Origin: an uncultured Aquimarina sp.
GTDB taxonomy: Bacteria > Bacteroidota > Bacteroidia > Flavobacteriales > Flavobacteriaceae
NCBI GenBank assembly: GCA_947502885.1
Contig: CANNBP010000005.1
Coordinates: 248,001-312,000, forward strand
Length of the DNA stretch: 64,000 nucleotides
Reading direction: 5' to 3'
Shown here: positions 8,419 through 18,614 of the stretch, piece after piece
Layout of the letters: the number at the start of each line of letters is the position of its first letter
Numbering within the stretch: the first letter of the stretch is position 1
Position numbers and translations under genes: made by a program
Notes under the pieces: model-generated
What the model was told of the DNA's origin: nothing
Databases searched by the model: none
The model's input: the letters and a program-made list of their open reading frames with translations, nothing else

Positions 8419-8466
8419 TCAAAAGCTGTAGACCTTAATATCATAAATGGTACTCATTGATAATGT

Positions 8467-8498
8467 AAAAAGGAGCCCAAATTTCTTAAGCTCCTTTT
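8467..8498 (-). terminator. Terminator of the small membrane protein gene
   Basis: AAAAGGAGC (8468-8476) pairs with GCTCCTTTT (8490-8498). Read on the minus strand it gives a stem followed by a T run, just after the gene at 8526. Confidence 0.75.
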
Positions 8499-8525
8499 AA
8501 TAAATAATCTTTATTGTAACTATTT

Positions 8526-8807
8526 CTACTTGCTAATTGCTTTTTTTATCAAACCAATGATAACCATTAAAACACCACCACCTACACCACCACCAGCTAT
8601 GCTTCCTAATATCCCAGAGATATCCATACCTCCAGAAGTATCAACACCTAGATAACTAAGCAGATATCCTCCTATACCCCCTCCTAGAATACCCAAAATT
8701 GAGTTTCCTATCCTACCAAAGGATGCATTTTTTAATAATGAACCTGCGATATTTCCTCCCACAGCTCCACTGACTAGCTGAATAATTAACGGCAAGTACT
8801 CTTCCAT
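8526..8807 (-). CDS. Small glycine-rich membrane protein, unknown function
   Basis: The 93-residue protein is hydrophobic, with at least three probable membrane segments rich in glycine (ILGILGGGIGGYLLSYLG, ILGSIAGGGVGGGVLMVIIG) and a short lysine-rich tail (KKAISK). The spaced glycines suggest tight helix packing, as in glycine-zipper proteins. I do not recognise a named family. It is monocistronic, with its own terminator, and divergent from the gene at 9037. Confidence 0.7.
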   Translation of the reverse strand: MEEYLPLIIQLVSGAVGGNIAGSLLKNASFGRIGNSILGILGGGIGGYLLSYLGVDTSGGMDISGILGSIAGGGVGGGVLMVIIGLIKKAISK

Positions 8808-9036
8808 AATTGTTTTATTTAATTAGTTAGTATCCAATAAATTAACATAAAAATAACGAGAAACGCAAAATGTGAAATTGTTTTTCCCCTCAATACGCAC
8901 ACTATTCTTGTTCAATTTGTTAAACATTATCTAAATGTTTTGAGGTTGGTCGAACAATATATACTTTGACACCATTATATATTAGTATTGCCAAAAAGGA
9001 ATACTATCCGTTTTTTCAAGTACAACACTAAAAAGT

Positions 9037-11895
9037 ATGAAAGCCAATATTATATCTTTACTTTTCCTCTTTATTTTTTTACATCTTTTTTCTCAACCAA
9101 AAGCTACAAATGCCGAAATCATTAAGAGCGGGATAAACCTCAAAAAAAATCTAGAAGAATCCTCATTAGTAAAAAATGTACCATTTACAAATATCGGACC
9201 TACCGTAATGAGTGGTCGTGTAGTAGATGTTGATGTCAACCCAGAAAATTCAACCGAATTTTATGTCGGATATGCTTCTGGAGGGCTTTGGTATACACAA
9301 AATAATGGAACATCTTTTATCCCGGTACTTGATAGCGCAGAAACCATTAACGTTGGGGATATTGCTGTTGATTGGAAAAACAATACTATTTGGGTTGGTA
9401 CTGGAGAGAATAATTCATCAAGATCTTCATATGCTGGAACCGGAATCTTAAAATCTAGCGATAAAGGCAAGACCTGGATAAATGTAGGATTAACTGATTC
9501 GCATCATATTGGTCGAATAATTATCAACCCTAACAATCCCAATGAAGTAGTTGTGGGAGTGACAGGTCACCTCTACTCTTCTAATGAAGAAAGAGGAATC
9601 TATAAAACTACCGATGGTGGTAAAACCTGGCAAAAAACACTATTTATCAATAATCAAACAGGAATTATCGATGTTGCTTATTCTCCTGAAGACTTTTCTA
9701 CCATGTATGCAGCATCATGGGATAAAGATCGCAAAGCTTGGAATTTTAAAGGTAGCGGAATACATTCTGGAATTTACAAAAGTACAGATGCAGGATCGAC
9801 CTGGCATAAGATTTCTCTTGAAGGTAGTGGATTTGTCACAGGAAAGGGTACTGGTCGAATCGGTTTAGCTGTTTTTGACAAAAACACACTATATGTAGTA
9901 CATGATAATCAATTCACAAAAAGTAAAAAAGACACTAAGACCAAAACAGGTTTAAGCAAAAATGATTTTAGAACTATGTCATCTGAAACATTATTAAAAC
10001 TCGATGATGAAAAACTAAACAAATTCTTAAAAACAAATGGTTTTCATGAAAAATATAGGGCTCAAAATATAAAACAATTGATTCGCAGTGGTTCGATAAC
10101 TACCTTAGACATTGTTAAGTATCTTGAAGATGCAAACAAAGCATTAGTCGATGCTCCTGTTATTGGTGCAGAAGTTTATCGAAGCAATGATGGGGGAAAA
10201 ACTTGGAAGAAAACCCATTCAGATTATCTAGATGATATCTTTTATAGTTATGGGTATTATTTTGCTCAAATACAGGTAAACCCAAAAAACAAAGATCATA
10301 TTTACATTTCTGGAGTACCAATTTTAAAATCAAAAGACGCCGGGAAAACCTTTACTAGCATTAATGGAAAAAATGTACATCCGGATCATCATGCCTTATG
10401 GATCAATCCAAAAAATCCAAAGCATTTGATAAATGGTAATGATGGAGGAGTAAATATATCGTATGATGATGGTGCTCATTGGATAAAAGCAAATCAACCA
10501 AGTGTGGGACAATTTTACTCGATAAGTGTAGATCATCAAAAACCATATAATGTTTATGGAGGTTTACAGGATAATGGTGTTTGGATGGGACCTCATAATG
10601 CTGTAGAGGATGCGTCTTGGCATCAATCTGGACAATATCCATGGAAAAAAATAATGGGAGGTGATGGCATGCAAACACAAATAGATAATCGAAATGTTAA
10701 TATCGTATATACCGGTTTGCAATTTGGAAACTACTATAGACTTAATCTTTCTGAAAAAAAACGAACTTTTATACAACCCAGACACGAATTAGGAGAATCT
10801 CCTTATAGGTTTAATTGGCAAACACCAATTCTTCTATCTCCGCATAATCAAGATATTTTATACTTGGGAGGTAACAAATTAATGAGATCCTTGAATCAAG
10901 GAAGCACCTGGGAAGCCATATCTCAAGATCTAACCAAAGGTGGAAAAAAAGGGAATGTAGCTTATGGTACTTTAACTTCTATATCAGAATCTCCATCACA
11001 ATTTGGATTAATATATACAGGTAGCGACGATGGTTTAGTATATGTTACCAAAGACACAGGTAGTACATGGACAAAAATTTCTAATACCTTTCCTCAAGAT
11101 TTATGGGTTTCAAGAGTTATCGCCTCTTCTCACAAAAAAGGAAGAGTATATGTCTCCTTAAACGGGTATCGTTGGGATGATTTTACGCCATATGTATACA
11201 TGAGCGAAGATTATGGACAAATCTGGAAAAACATTGGTAAAAACTTGCCATCATCTCCTATTAATGTGATCAAAGAAGATCCTGTAAACGAAAATGTTTT
11301 ATATCTAGGGTCAGATAATGGGGCTTATACTACCTTAAATCTAGGAGAAAACTGGCAAGCATTTTCTAATGGACTACCAAATGTAGCAATACATGATATA
11401 GTTATTCAACCACAAGCAAATGATCTATTGCTAGGAACCCATGGAAGAAGTATATATAAAACCAATATAGAAGCTATTCAAGCTTTAAATTCTGATGTTT
11501 TAAATAAATCCTTGCATGTATTTAATAACCAAAAAGTAAAATGGTCAAAACATTGGGGTAATTATCAGTCAAAATGGTTATCACAAATCCAACTCCCTTC
11601 TGCTGCCATTAAGTTTTATACGAAGAAAGAAGGAGATTTTATTGTAAAAATTACTACACAAGAAGGCAAAATTCTTCAACAATTTTCTACAATAGCTGAA
11701 GTTGGAATTAATTATATAACATACGACCTTACATTAACCAAAAAAGGAAAAGATATTATCGAAAAGGAATTTCCTGATGATAAAATCTCTAAGCGTAATA
11801 ATGGGAAGTTTTATTTACCTATTGGTTCGTATCAAATCATTATTAGTAGTAAGAATAATGTTGATAGTGTAAAAACAGATCTTGAAATAAATTAA
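9037..11895 (+). CDS. Secreted BNR/Asp-box beta-propeller protein (sortilin/VPS10-like)
   Basis: This 952-residue protein has a Sec signal peptide (about 1-20). Many Asp-box motifs follow: TTDGGKTWQ, STDAGSTWH, SNDGGKTWK, SKDAGKTF, TKDTGSTWT and SEDYGQIWK. They indicate one or two large beta-propellers of the WD40/YVTN/BNR-like, VPS10-type glycosyl-hydrolase-annotated family common in Bacteroidota. An insert of about 100 residues (about 305-375) is helical and lysine-rich and interrupts the propeller. Unlike the other large secreted proteins here, the C-terminus (QIIISSKNNVDSVKTDLEI) does not look like a T9SS sorting domain. Substrate is unknown; hydrolase activity should not be assumed. Confidence 0.8.
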   Translation: MKANIISLLFLFIFLHLFSQPKATNAEIIKSGINLKKNLEESSLVKNVPFTNIGPTVMSGRVVDVDVNPENSTEFYVGYASGGLWYTQNNGTSFIPVLDSAETINVGDIAVDWKNNTIWVGTGENNSSRSSYAGTGILKSSDKGKTWINVGLTDSHHIGRIIINPNNPNEVVVGVTGHLYSSNEERGIYKTTDGGKTWQKTLFINNQTGIIDVAYSPEDFSTMYAASWDKDRKAWNFKGSGIHSGIYKSTDAGSTWHKISLEGSGFVTGKGTGRIGLAVFDKNTLYVVHDNQFTKSKKDTKTKTGLSKNDFRTMSSETLLKLDDEKLNKFLKTNGFHEKYRAQNIKQLIRSGSITTLDIVKYLEDANKALVDAPVIGAEVYRSNDGGKTWKKTHSDYLDDIFYSYGYYFAQIQVNPKNKDHIYISGVPILKSKDAGKTFTSINGKNVHPDHHALWINPKNPKHLINGNDGGVNISYDDGAHWIKANQPSVGQFYSISVDHQKPYNVYGGLQDNGVWMGPHNAVEDASWHQSGQYPWKKIMGGDGMQTQIDNRNVNIVYTGLQFGNYYRLNLSEKKRTFIQPRHELGESPYRFNWQTPILLSPHNQDILYLGGNKLMRSLNQGSTWEAISQDLTKGGKKGNVAYGTLTSISESPSQFGLIYTGSDDGLVYVTKDTGSTWTKISNTFPQDLWVSRVIASSHKKGRVYVSLNGYRWDDFTPYVYMSEDYGQIWKNIGKNLPSSPINVIKEDPVNENVLYLGSDNGAYTTLNLGENWQAFSNGLPNVAIHDIVIQPQANDLLLGTHGRSIYKTNIEAIQALNSDVLNKSLHVFNNQKVKWSKHWGNYQSKWLSQIQLPSAAIKFYTKKEGDFIVKITTQEGKILQQFSTIAEVGINYITYDLTLTKKGKDIIEKEFPDDKISKRNNGKFYLPIGSYQIIISSKNNVDSVKTDLEIN

Positions 11896-12023
11896 TCTTC
11901 AAGCTAATGTTTTAAAAGCCAGAAGTCCTAAATAATCAATGATTATTCGGTATCATAGAATCAAAGAAGTTAGTAGATAAATTCTTATCTTGTTAGGGTA
12001 ATTATTATATATATCTCATTTTA

Positions 12024-13475
12024 ATGCTTCAAAATGAACTTTTTAATAATGTGATTCATGATTTCAATGCGGGATATTGGGAACTACATTCTGATCCTGA
12101 TAGAGAAGTGTGGTCTGATAAATTTTATGAAAATCTAGATTATAAAAAGAGTGAAATACAATCGACAATCGATTATTTCCTAAAGCATCTTATACATAAT
12201 GATGATAATGAAACATTTAGAGATAATTTTCTTAATTACAGGCGCAATTCTATCAACTTCAAGCAGCATGTAAAAATTCGGGCAGCCGATGGCAATTATA
12301 AGCTATTTAGATGTGCAACTAATGATCAATTACCTGTAAATATTAAATCTGAAACTAGCTTTGTATTTTTTATTGAAATAAAATTAGAGCCTGAAGAAGA
12401 TATTTCTAAGGATAACTTTTATTACAAAGAAACGGCACAAATGACATCAACCGGAAGTTGGTATGTAGACTTTCAGGAAAGGAAAAGTTATTGGGATTTT
12501 GAAACAAGACGAATTTTAGAATACCCCGATGATTATGTTCCTTCTCTTAAAGATTCTGCAAAATACTATGCAAAAGAATCGAGGCAGCAAGCAGCAGATT
12601 TGTTTTTTAATTGTGCTATGGTCGGTACACCTTTTAATACAGAAATTAAAATGATGACCGCCAATAATCGTGAATTTTGGGGAAAAGCTATAGGTAAACC
12701 CGTTTATAATAAAAACAAGGAGATAGTGGGAATTAGAGGTGTTTTTCAAGATATTGATGAAGTCAAAAGAAAAGAAATACGCTTACAAAAATCAATTGAT
12801 ATTATTGCTTCTCAAAACTCAAGGCTTTTCAATTTTGCCCATATTGTATCTCACAACCTTAGATCACATACAAGTAATTTATCTCTTTTGGTTCAACTTA
12901 TCGAAGACATAACAGATCCAAAAGAAAAAATTGATTTGATCAAAGAAATCAAGGAAATTTCTCTTAGCTTAAACACTACAATTGAACACCTAAATGAAAT
13001 CGTAGCCATTCATACCAACATAGGACAAGAAAAGAAACCTGTTAAATTTAAAGAAGCTCTTAAATTAGTTACCCATGGCATCGGAAGAATGATTTCTACA
13101 AGTAAAGCAATGATTAAATCTGATTTCTCAGAATTAGATACTATAGATTACATACCTGCTTACTTAGAAAGTATTTTGCTAAATCTTATTACAAACGCAA
13201 TAAAATATAAACATCCCGATAGAGATCCTGTTATCGAAATCAAAACCTTTATTAAAAACAACATAGGATACTTGAAAATTTCTGATAATGGTATCGGAAT
13301 CGATATGAAACTGTTTAAGGATAAGATATTCGGAATGTATAAAACGTTTCATTATAACTCTGACGCTGTAGGAATAGGATTGTTTTTGACAAAAAACCAA
13401 GTTGAGTCTCTAAATGGAAAAATTAGTGTAGATAGTGAAGTAAACAAAGGAACATCTTTTATAATTGAATTTTAA
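12024..13475 (+). CDS. PAS-domain sensor histidine kinase
   Basis: This 483-residue protein has no signal peptide or membrane segment, so it is probably cytosolic. Two PAS-like regions (about 15-120 and 125-250; GIRGVFQDIDEVKRKE closes the second) precede an H-box FAHIVSHNLRSH with the probable phospho-acceptor H277. An HATPase domain follows, with an N-box LLNLITNAIKYK, the G1 motif DNGIGID and the G2 region GIGLFLTKNQVESLNG. It is separated by about 20 bases from the receiver gene at 13499, so the two are almost surely a cotranscribed pair. The signal is unknown. Confidence 0.88.
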   Translation: MLQNELFNNVIHDFNAGYWELHSDPDREVWSDKFYENLDYKKSEIQSTIDYFLKHLIHNDDNETFRDNFLNYRRNSINFKQHVKIRAADGNYKLFRCATNDQLPVNIKSETSFVFFIEIKLEPEEDISKDNFYYKETAQMTSTGSWYVDFQERKSYWDFETRRILEYPDDYVPSLKDSAKYYAKESRQQAADLFFNCAMVGTPFNTEIKMMTANNREFWGKAIGKPVYNKNKEIVGIRGVFQDIDEVKRKEIRLQKSIDIIASQNSRLFNFAHIVSHNLRSHTSNLSLLVQLIEDITDPKEKIDLIKEIKEISLSLNTTIEHLNEIVAIHTNIGQEKKPVKFKEALKLVTHGIGRMISTSKAMIKSDFSELDTIDYIPAYLESILLNLITNAIKYKHPDRDPVIEIKTFIKNNIGYLKISDNGIGIDMKLFKDKIFGMYKTFHYNSDAVGIGLFLTKNQVESLNGKISVDSEVNKGTSFIIEF

Positions 13476-13498
13476 AATAATCATAACTCCCCCTTACA

Positions 13499-13915
13499 AT
13501 GAATCATGAAATAGGATTAGCCTGTATTATCGATGACGATAAAATGTATGTAAATCTTGTAAAAAGAATTGTTGAAGCTAAGCACTTATGTAAAAATTTA
13601 ATGGTATTCAAAAATGGTATGGATGCTCTTAATTATTTTGAAGCGCTTTTAACTAGCTTGGATAAAAATACAATTCCCGAGATTATTTTTCTAGACCTAA
13701 ACATGCCTATTATGGATGGATGGGAATTTCTTGAAAAGTTCACTAAAATAAAAAACAAACTAGGAAAAACCATTGTTCTCTATATTGTAAGTTCCTCTAT
13801 CAACCCTGTGGATATCGAAAGAGCAAAAGGAATAAACACTGTAAAAGATTATCTTATTAAACCAGTAACCATAGAAGAATTAGAAGCCGTTTTTCTTAAC
13901 AAAGCACAAGAATAA
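13499..13915 (+). CDS. Receiver-only response regulator (CheY-like)
   Basis: This 138-residue single receiver domain has an acidic pocket IIDDDKMY, phospho-acceptor D66 in IIFLDLNMPIMDGW, a conserved Ser pair (YIVSSSI) and the Lys in LIKPVT. There is no output domain. It follows the PAS histidine kinase directly and probably takes phosphate from it. Such kinase plus single-receiver pairs are frequent in Bacteroidota; the downstream target is not visible. Confidence 0.9.
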   Translation: MNHEIGLACIIDDDKMYVNLVKRIVEAKHLCKNLMVFKNGMDALNYFEALLTSLDKNTIPEIIFLDLNMPIMDGWEFLEKFTKIKNKLGKTIVLYIVSSSINPVDIERAKGINTVKDYLIKPVTIEELEAVFLNKAQE

Positions 13916-13926
13916 GTTGTATAAAA

Positions 13927-13953
13927 AAACGCCTAAAACAATTTTAGGCGTTT
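13927..13953. terminator. Bidirectional terminator between receiver gene and asd
   Basis: AAACGCCTAAAA (13927-13938) pairs with TTTTAGGCGTTT (13942-13953) with a three-base loop. It lies between convergent genes and has an A run on one side. Confidence 0.88.
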
Positions 13954-13974
13954 CTTATATATTAATTAGATTAC

Positions 13975-14967
13975 TTATCCAATAAGTTCATTTTCTACCA
14001 AATATTCTCCTATTTGCACTGCATTAGTTGCTGCTCCCTTGCGCAGGTTATCAGCTACAATCCACATATTTAAAGCATTTTCTCTAGAATGATCTCTACG
14101 AATTCTCCCTACAAAAACATCATTTTTCCCTTCTGCATATATTGGCATCGGATATGTATTCGTGTCTGGATTATCCTGCACCGTAACACCGGGTGTTTGA
14201 TTTAAAGTTTGTCTCACATCATTCTCATTAAACTCACTTCCAAACTCAATATTTACACTTTCACTATGTCCACCTACAACTGGTATACGAATGGCCGTAG
14301 CCGTTACAGCAATTGTTCTATCATCAAGAATCTTCTGTGTTTCGTTCACCAATTTCATTTCTTCTTTGGTATATCCATTTTCCTGAAAAACATCACAATG
14401 AGGAATTGCATTTCGATGAATTGGATAAGGATACGCCATTTCTCCTTTTTCTCCAACATACTCATTTTCTAACTGCTGTACAGCTTTTACTCCTGTACCA
14501 GTAATTGATTGATATGTCGAAATAACAGCACGCTTAATTTTATATTTCTCATGTAATGGTCCTAAAGCCATTACTAATTGTATAGTCGAACAATTTGGGT
14601 TTGCAATAATCTTATCATCTTTAGTAAGTTCTTTTGCATTGATCTCGGGTACTACTAATTTTTTAGTAGGATCCATTCTCCATGCAGATGAATTATCAAT
14701 TACAGTTATCCCAGCCTCTGCAAATTTTGGAGCCCACTCTAACGAAGTGCTCCCTCCTGCAGAAAACAAAGCAACATCAGGTTTCATCTCAACCGCCGTA
14801 GCCAGACCAACTACAGAATATGCATTGTCTTTATATGTAATTTGTTTCCCAACTGATCTTTCTGATGCCACCGGGATCAACTCTGTTACCGGAAAATTTC
14901 TTTCCTCTAATACTTTTAACATAACGGTTCCTACCAGACCGGTAGCACCTACTACAGCTACTTTCAT
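13975..14967 (-). CDS. asd: Aspartate-semialdehyde dehydrogenase
   Basis: This 330-residue cytosolic enzyme of the aspartate pathway (Lys, Thr, Met and diaminopimelate supply) reduces aspartyl phosphate to the semialdehyde with NADPH. The N-terminus has the nucleotide-binding GATGLVG (7-13). The active-site Cys is C126 in NPNCSTIQL, and the catalytic His is H234 in VVGGHSESV. Length matches the family. It is transcribed alone, with a small inverted repeat just upstream of the ATG. Confidence 0.95.
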   Translation of the reverse strand: MKVAVVGATGLVGTVMLKVLEERNFPVTELIPVASERSVGKQITYKDNAYSVVGLATAVEMKPDVALFSAGGSTSLEWAPKFAEAGITVIDNSSAWRMDPTKKLVVPEINAKELTKDDKIIANPNCSTIQLVMALGPLHEKYKIKRAVISTYQSITGTGVKAVQQLENEYVGEKGEMAYPYPIHRNAIPHCDVFQENGYTKEEMKLVNETQKILDDRTIAVTATAIRIPVVGGHSESVNIEFGSEFNENDVRQTLNQTPGVTVQDNPDTNTYPMPIYAEGKNDVFVGRIRRDHSRENALNMWIVADNLRKGAATNAVQIGEYLVENELIG

Positions 14968-14980
14968 AAGTTAAATATTT

Positions 14981-15000
14981 ATTCTCGTTTGTACGAGAAT
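14981..15000 (-). promoter_or_regulatory. Inverted repeat in the asd leader
   Basis: ATTCTCGT (14981-14988) and ACGAGAAT (14993-15000) are perfect inverted arms with a four-base spacer, 14 bases upstream of the asd start codon. It could be an operator or a small leader hairpin. There is no direct evidence of a regulator. Confidence 0.4.
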
Positions 15001-15112
15001 TATAAACTCTTTTATAATTTTTCAACAAATTTGAGGAATATTTCCTAGATAGCAAGTGTTTACCTAAAAAATATAGAAATTTATATTATTTGTTAAATAA
15101 TAAACAAAATAA

Positions 15113-15340
15113 TCTGATTCTAAACACCAAATTAACCTGTTTAAGGTTCCAAAAAGATCACCAAAAATCCTATGTAACAGAGTAAGTATTTATTCAAATG
15201 AAAAAATTAAACTTAATACCAAAATTATAATTATAGAAAACACAATTTCGGCACTAAAGAAAGATATATTAGACACTACAAGAGTTGGTAATTATAAAAT
15301 GAGTGTTCATTACACCTACCAAGCTTGTCAGGTACATTAA
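15113..15340 (+). pseudogene. Possible remnant of a DsbD-N-like domain
   Basis: An open frame of 75 codons without an ATG at its beginning ends KKDILDTTRVGNYKMSVHYT, then YQACQVH and a stop. The stretch resembles the N-terminal domain of DsbD-like thiol:disulfide reductases, where a YQ(A/G)C motif follows a beta strand. There is no start codon or downstream remainder, so if real it is a gene fragment. The match is from memory of the motif only; chance is quite possible. Confidence 0.25.
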
Positions 15341-15351
15341 TTCGCTTTCAA

Positions 15352-15380
15352 AAAAAGACCGCCCATGTTATGGGCGGTTT
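15352..15380 (-). terminator. Terminator of mscL
   Basis: ACCGCCCAT (15358-15366) pairs with ATGGGCGGT (15370-15378) with a three-base loop. On the minus strand the stem is followed by a T run, consistent with termination of mscL. The rest of the 14968-15439 gap holds the asd leader and the possible DsbD-like remnant. Confidence 0.85.
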
Positions 15381-15439
15381 ATTAAATTAGAATATGTAGT
15401 ATAGCGGTAGCTATAGATAATTCTCTTTAAAAAGAAATA

Positions 15440-15856
15440 TTATTTCTTAAGCAAATCTCTGATTTCTGCCAACAATTCTTCTTGAGTTGGTCCTGCTGGT
15501 GCAGCCGGTGCTTCCTCTTCTTTTTTCTTAGATTTTTCGTATGCTTTAAGTACCATAAAAATAAATAGTCCTACAATAATAAAGTTAATTATTGCTTGAA
15601 TTAGGTTACCATAGGTCATGATAGCTGCTCCTGCTTCTTTTGCAGCGGCTAAGCTTTCATACTCACCTCCGTCGAGGGCAATAAATTTTTGAGTAAAATC
15701 CGTTCCGCCAGTTATTACACCTATTATAGGCATAATAATATCTGCAACGGCAGAACCTACAATTTTATTAAATGCGCCACCAATTACAACCGCAGTAGCT
15801 AACGCAACAATATCTCCTTTTAATAAGAAAGACTTAAAATCTTTAAAAAATCCCAT
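15440..15856 (-). CDS. mscL: Large-conductance mechanosensitive channel
   Basis: This 138-residue inner-membrane channel opens under membrane tension to relieve hypo-osmotic stress. The N-terminal amphipathic segment ([16 protein letters not shown]) leads into TM1 ([20 protein letters not shown]), a periplasmic loop, TM2 ([20 protein letters not shown]) and a charged C-terminal helix ([13 protein letters not shown]), all as in the MscL family. The [17 protein letters not shown] signature is clear. An Ala/Pro/Glu-rich linker precedes the last helix. Confidence 0.95.
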   Translation of the reverse strand: MGFFKDFKSFLLKGDIVALATAVVIGGAFNKIVGSAVADIIMPIIGVITGGTDFTQKFIALDGGEYESLAAAKEAGAAIMTYGNLIQAIINFIIVGLFIFMVLKAYEKSKKKEEEAPAAPAGPTQEELLAEIRDLLKK

Positions 15857-15955
15857 TTTATAATGTTTTTGATGGTTTGTATTTTACGAATTTACTAAAA
15901 AAACGAACAAACGTTAAATATTCCTAAAACGGTACTCTTATTTTTTAGACTAAAG

Positions 15956-17068
15956 TCAATTATTATCGACAACAGTACGTTTTACCCTTGGTGAAATGGC
16001 GGTAAGCAACTCATAAGAAATCGTTCCTATATTTTCGGCAACCAATGCTGCTGTAGAATTTCCATCAAAAATAACAACTTCATCACCTTCTTTACAATCA
16101 ATATCTGTAACTTCCACCATAATCATATCCATACATACGTTTCCTATAATATGTGATTTTCTACCTGCAATTATAACAAAACCTTTTCTATTACCATATT
16201 GCCTACTAATTCCATCTGCATGGCCAATAGGGATAGTAGCAGTCTTTGTTACTTTAGTTGCTATAAATGCTCTATTATAACCTAAAGAATCTCCAGGTTG
16301 TAACTCATGTATTTGAGATATTATAGATTTCAAACTTGCAACAGGTTTTAAGTCTGAGTCGTACTTTGCATCATTTCCGTACCCATATAAACCAACACCA
16401 GTTCTAACCATGTTAAAATGTGCTTCTGGATAATTAAGAATACCAGAAGTGTTAGATTGATGAAGGATAGGCATATACTCTAATTGATTAGCCATGGTTT
16501 TGGCTATACTCTTAAAAGAATCAATTTGTTTCAATGTAAACTCTCTTTCTTCGGTATCCTCACTCGCCGCCAAATGTGACAACATAGCAATTATATGCAC
16601 TACTTTTGTACTCTTAACAATACCTCCTATTTCTTCTACATCTTTTTCATTAAAACCAATTCTGTTTAAACCTGTATTAAATTTAATATGAATTGGATAA
16701 TCATTTTTATCCTTGGATTCTGCAATTTTTATGAAAGCATCTAAGACTCTAAAACTATAAATACTAGGCTCTAGCTTGTACTCAATTAATTTCTCAAAAT
16801 TTACAGGCTGTGGATGTAATACCAAAATTGGAGTTTTTACTCCAGATTCTCTAAGGGTTACCCCTTCTGAAACATAAGCTACAGCAAAATAATCGACTCC
16901 TATTTGTTCTAGGTGTTTAGCTATTGTAGATGCATCACTACCGTATCCCGATGCTTTCACCACGGCTAACATTTTGACATTAGAATCAACTTTACTTTTT
17001 AAATATTTAAAATTATGGGTTAGATGAGCTAGGTTAATTTCTAGCACAGTTTCTTTTATGCTACTCAT
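15956..17068 (-). CDS. alr: Alanine racemase
   Basis: This 370-residue PLP enzyme interconverts L- and D-alanine for peptidoglycan. The PLP lysine is K38 in AVVKASGYG; most family members have KANAYG, so the motif is slightly divergent. The C-terminal region includes the Tyr-bearing SLGYNRAF and the typical [12 protein letters not shown]. The start overlaps the end of the thymidine kinase gene by eight bases, so the two are translationally coupled in one tdk-alr transcript. Confidence 0.94.
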   Translation of the reverse strand: MSSIKETVLEINLAHLTHNFKYLKSKVDSNVKMLAVVKASGYGSDASTIAKHLEQIGVDYFAVAYVSEGVTLRESGVKTPILVLHPQPVNFEKLIEYKLEPSIYSFRVLDAFIKIAESKDKNDYPIHIKFNTGLNRIGFNEKDVEEIGGIVKSTKVVHIIAMLSHLAASEDTEEREFTLKQIDSFKSIAKTMANQLEYMPILHQSNTSGILNYPEAHFNMVRTGVGLYGYGNDAKYDSDLKPVASLKSIISQIHELQPGDSLGYNRAFIATKVTKTATIPIGHADGISRQYGNRKGFVIIAGRKSHIIGNVCMDMIMVEVTDIDCKEGDEVVIFDGNSTAALVAENIGTISYELLTAISPRVKRTVVDNN

Positions 17069-17708
17069 CTTTATTTTTTTCTTTGTTAGATACTTCTTTT
17101 GAGTCTTTAACCTCTATATCTTTTACTTTTTCTTTAAGCATTGCTTTATAATACGCACCTCTACTCAAAGGTTCATATTCGTCGGTTTCTCCCAATAAAA
17201 CTAAATCATCTTTTTGAGATTTTCTATAACTAAACTGAGCGAGGTTACCTGTTCTTGTACAAACAGCATGTACTTTGGTCACATACTCGGCTGTTGCCAT
17301 CAAAGCAGGCATTGGGCCAAAAGGGTTGCCTTTAAAATCCATATCTAATCCAGCTACAATAACTCTAATCCCCTTATTAGCCAAATCATTACAAACAGAC
17401 ACTATTTCATCATCAAAGAACTGAGCCTCGTCGATACCAATAACATCACAAGTATCTGCCAATATTCTTATATTGGCAGCAGCAGGCACAGGAGTAGAAC
17501 GAATCTCATTAGCATCATGAGAAACTACCATTTCATCATCATATCTAACATCAACTGCAGGTTTAAAAATCTCTACATTCTGTTTTGCAAATTGCGCACG
17601 TTTTAATCTACGAATCAATTCTTCTGTTTTTCCAGAAAACATAGAACCGCAGATTACTTCTATCCACCCAAATTGCTCTTTATAATTTACCGTATTTTCA
17701 AGAAACAT
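17061..17708 (-). CDS. tdk: Thymidine kinase (type II)
   Basis: This 215-residue enzyme phosphorylates thymidine in nucleoside salvage. The P-loop is GSMFSGKT (21-28), and the DxAQ-type Walker B is IGIDEAQFF. The region that carries a zinc CxxC in many type II kinases reads AVCTRTG here, so the second Cys is missing. The lid and dTTP-binding region FSYRKSQ is present. The tail from about 190 is lysine/glutamate-rich and poorly conserved. It is the first gene of the tdk-alr pair. Confidence 0.93.
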   Translation of the reverse strand: MFLENTVNYKEQFGWIEVICGSMFSGKTEELIRRLKRAQFAKQNVEIFKPAVDVRYDDEMVVSHDANEIRSTPVPAAANIRILADTCDVIGIDEAQFFDDEIVSVCNDLANKGIRVIVAGLDMDFKGNPFGPMPALMATAEYVTKVHAVCTRTGNLAQFSYRKSQKDDLVLLGETDEYEPLSRGAYYKAMLKEKVKDIEVKDSKEVSNKEKNKDE

Positions 17709-17846
17709 TTTGTATTTTTCAGCATCAATTAAAAAATTCCCCTCTCCTTATACCATCTTAGTTTTAATGACTATTTGGTATTACTCTAAAGATGAGGTAA
17801 ATTTATTAAAAAACAAAAGGCGGTATCACAAACGAATAAGAAAGTT

Positions 17847-18599
17847 ATGAAGAAGAAATTGGAAGCAGAACTTATAAGTATTGCTCACAGGATATTACAA
17901 CTTAAAGACAAATCAGATATATCAAAATTACAAGAAGAAGCAAGACAACTGTATGAAAAATTAACAATACTTAGTTTTACAGAAGCTCATTTTACAGAAT
18001 CTCAACCTACCATTGGGCAGGTCAGAACCAAATTAGAAACTGAAGCAACTATACCTGTTAATGATTCGAGTCTAGAAATTAAAGTATCTAATGTACCTGA
18101 AAAAGAAATTGATGTTATTCCAAATTTTGAATCTACTGATCCTGTAATAGAAGAAAAGACTCCTCAAAAGGAGCCACAAATAGTTGAAAAGGTAGAGCAG
18201 GAACAACCAAAAAATCAAACTACTGCTCCTGCTACTCCAGAAATTGTGATAGAAGAAATTAATGCACGAGTAACCGAAGACCTATTTATACCAGCTAGCG
18301 AAGTTTCTTTAAATCAAACTACTGTAGAAGATGATTCTAAACCCAAATCACTTAATGATCAACTTAAAAAAGAAATTCATATTGGGTTAAATGATCGATT
18401 AGCCTTTATCAAATATCTATTTGAAGGTAGTGCTACAGATTATAATAGAGTTTTATCTCAATTAGACACTATTCACAGTAAAAATGAAGCACAAGAATTC
18501 ATTAACAACATGATAAAACCAGACTATAACAACTGGAAAGATAAAGAAGAGTATGAAGAACGTTTTATGGATACTATTCTTAGCAAATACAATGTCTAA
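17847..18599 (+). CDS. Conserved hypothetical protein, coiled N-terminus, acidic linker
   Basis: The 250-residue protein is cytosolic. Residues 1-50 form a charged helix (KKKLEAELISIAHRILQLKD). Residues 60-155 are low-complexity, rich in Glu, Pro and Thr, and probably disordered. Residues 165-250 form a compact helical domain (HIGLNDRLAFIKYLFEGSA...EEYEERFMDTILSKY). I recall similar proteins next to rsmI in flavobacteria but know no function. It is divergent from tdk and starts a run of plus-strand genes. Confidence 0.75.
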   Translation: MKKKLEAELISIAHRILQLKDKSDISKLQEEARQLYEKLTILSFTEAHFTESQPTIGQVRTKLETEATIPVNDSSLEIKVSNVPEKEIDVIPNFESTDPVIEEKTPQKEPQIVEKVEQEQPKNQTTAPATPEIVIEEINARVTEDLFIPASEVSLNQTTVEDDSKPKSLNDQLKKEIHIGLNDRLAFIKYLFEGSATDYNRVLSQLDTIHSKNEAQEFINNMIKPDYNNWKDKEEYEERFMDTILSKYNV

Positions 18600-18614
18600 C
18601 TATACACTAGATTA

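Noticed and set aside
10403..10785. Two overlapping minus-strand ORFs inside the BNR protein gene
   Set aside because: They are shadows of the long plus-strand gene; His-rich composition comes from reading repeated GGT/GAT codons backwards.
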